DNA of 64,000 nucleotides, taken from contig NZ_CP108054.1 of assembly GCF_036173125.1 (NCBI RefSeq), positions 7,469,001-7,533,000 of the forward strand, written 5' to 3'. Below are positions 63,151 to 64,000 of the stretch, one piece after another. The stretch is from Streptomyces sp. NBC_00286. GTDB taxonomy: Bacteria; Actinomycetota; Actinomycetes; Streptomycetales; Streptomycetaceae. Below the pieces are notes generated by a model, which saw only the letters and a list, made by a program, of their open reading frames with translations, was not told the DNA's origin and made no database searches. A program made the position numbers and the translations under genes. Within the stretch, counting starts at the first letter, position 1. Each line of letters begins with the position of its first letter.

Positions 63151-64000
63151 TCAGAAATTGATCATGTGGCCGGCGAGTCCGTGGACCGCCTCCTTGACCG
63201 CCTCGCCGAGCGTCGGGTGGGCGTGGACGTTGCGGGCCACCTCATGGACGGTCAGGTCCCACTGCTGGGCGAGGGTCAGTTCGGGGAGGAGTTCGGTGAC
63301 GTCGGGGCCGATGAGATGGCCGCCGAGGAGTTCGCCGTACTTCCCGTCGCTGATCAGCTTCACGAAACCGGTGGCGTCGCCCAGGCCGTGCGACTTGCCG
63401 TTCGCCGTGAAGGGGAACTTGGCCACCTGGACGTCGTAACCCTGCTCGCGGGCCTGCGCCTCGGTGTAACCGAAGCTGGCGATCTGGGGCTGGCAGTACG
63501 TGGCGCGCGGAATCATCACGTACTCCAGCTCCATGGTCTCCGCGCCGGCGATGGTCTCGGCGGCGACGATGCCCATCGCCTCCGCGGCGTGCGCGAGCAT
63601 CAGCTTCGCGGTGACGTCGCCGATGGCGTAGATGTGCGGAACGGAGGTGCGGCAGCGGCCGTCGACGTCGATGGCGCCGCGGTCCGTGACCCGTACGCCC
63701 GTCTTGTCCAGGCCGTAGCCCTCGATGTTCGGGGCGAAGCCGATGGCCTGGAGCACCTTGTCGGCCTCCAGCACCTGCTGGGAGCCGTCCTTCGCCGTCA
63801 CCGTGACGCGGACCTGGGGGCCGGACTCGTCGATCGCGTCGACGCGGGTGGAGGTGAGCACGTCGATGCCCAACTTGCGGTACTGCTTGGCGAGTTCGGC
63901 GGAGACCTCGGCGTCCTCCAGCGGCGTCATACGGTCCAGGAACTCGACGATCGTGACCTTCACGCCGTAGTTGTTCAGGATGTACGCGAACTCGACACCG
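63151..64000 (-). CDS. lpdA: dihydrolipoyl dehydrogenase (E3), C-terminal part; 5' end outside window
   Basis: The last 283 residues or so are present. The NAD-binding part ([39 protein letters not shown]) is followed by the dimerisation domain with the catalytic His-Glu motif [14 protein letters not shown] near the end. It reoxidises dihydrolipoyl groups of 2-oxoacid dehydrogenase complexes. The reading frame is open to the window edge; the redox Cys pair and FAD motif are beyond it. Confidence 0.93.
   Translation of the reverse strand, partial: GVEFAYILNNYGVKVTIVEFLDRMTPLEDAEVSAELAKQYRKLGIDVLTSTRVDAIDESGPQVRVTVTAKDGSQQVLEADKVLQAIGFAPNIEGYGLDKTGVRVTDRGAIDVDGRCRTSVPHIYAIGDVTAKLMLAHAAEAMGIVAAETIAGAETMELEYVMIPRATYCQPQIASFGYTEAQAREQGYDVQVAKFPFTANGKSHGLGDATGFVKLISDGKYGELLGGHLIGPDVTELLPELTLAQQWDLTVHEVARNVHAHPTLGEAVKEAVHGLAGHMINF

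Noticed and set aside
1..64000. CRISPR arrays, tRNA or rRNA genes, insertion sequences
   Set aside because: Reading the window I saw no regularly spaced direct repeats, no tRNA-like cloverleaf at gene ends, and no transposase.

Overview
The window is from a Streptomyces-type actinomycete chromosome. It has very high GC with strong third-position GC bias, frequent GTG and TTG starts, ATGA/GTGA stop-start overlaps, and family signatures typical of that genus: XRE-DUF5753 regulators paired with DUF397 or DUF6879 proteins, a SigE-family sigma factor, and secreted GH43 enzymes. I see no rRNA, tRNA, CRISPR array or insertion sequence.

Defence island (about 0.5-35.8 kb). A DUF2075 helicase with an N-terminal nuclease fold faces a type IV-like HNH endonuclease that carries a ScoMcrA-type head, a PUA/EVE-like domain and a probable sulfur-binding domain. 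A complete type 2 BREX (phage growth limitation, Pgl) locus follows, in two blocks. Block 1 is pglW (kinase) and pglX (adenine methyltransferase). Block 2 is pglY (ATPase), pglZ (phosphatase-fold), brxD (ATPase) and brxHI (helicase). About 9 kb of accessory genes lies between the blocks. An inverted two-gene cassette sits inside block 2, between pglZ and brxD: a DUF262 (GmrSD/BrxU-like) protein and a CBS-domain protein ending in an RNase-type HEPN motif.

The 13-22 kb insert holds an anti-sigma-like ATPase / XRE / DUF397 module; an EcsC-like protein next to a winged-helix protein with a RHIM-like motif; a DUF6879 / XRE-DUF5753 pair; several small unknown genes; a methyltransferase; and a TPR protein that looks like the C-terminal half of a STAND NTPase. 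The leader and first codons of the XRE gene at 13.7 kb recur upstream of the TPR gene at 20.6 kb, so the two genes appear to share a duplicated promoter.

Metabolic and secreted functions (35.9-64 kb). A minus-strand sugar ABC operon ends in its ROK regulator. Next come decayed acyl-CoA ligase/thiolase remnants, a flavin-fold reductase, an FAD monooxygenase, phosphoglucomutase, and a broken sugar dehydrogenase/isomerase with an orphan LacI-type operator. Secreted products follow: a peptidoglycan-recognition amidase with FG-GAP repeats, a sortase-anchored alginate lyase-like protein, two GH43 arabinofuranosidase-like enzymes and an FG-GAP lipoprotein. The window closes with an F420-type LLM oxidoreductase, cstA with its small partner, DUF3311 and a Na+/solute symporter, a sigma factor with a small membrane partner, a MazG-like enzyme and the 3' part of lpdA. 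Several short tandem and inverted repeats lie in the intergenic regions.
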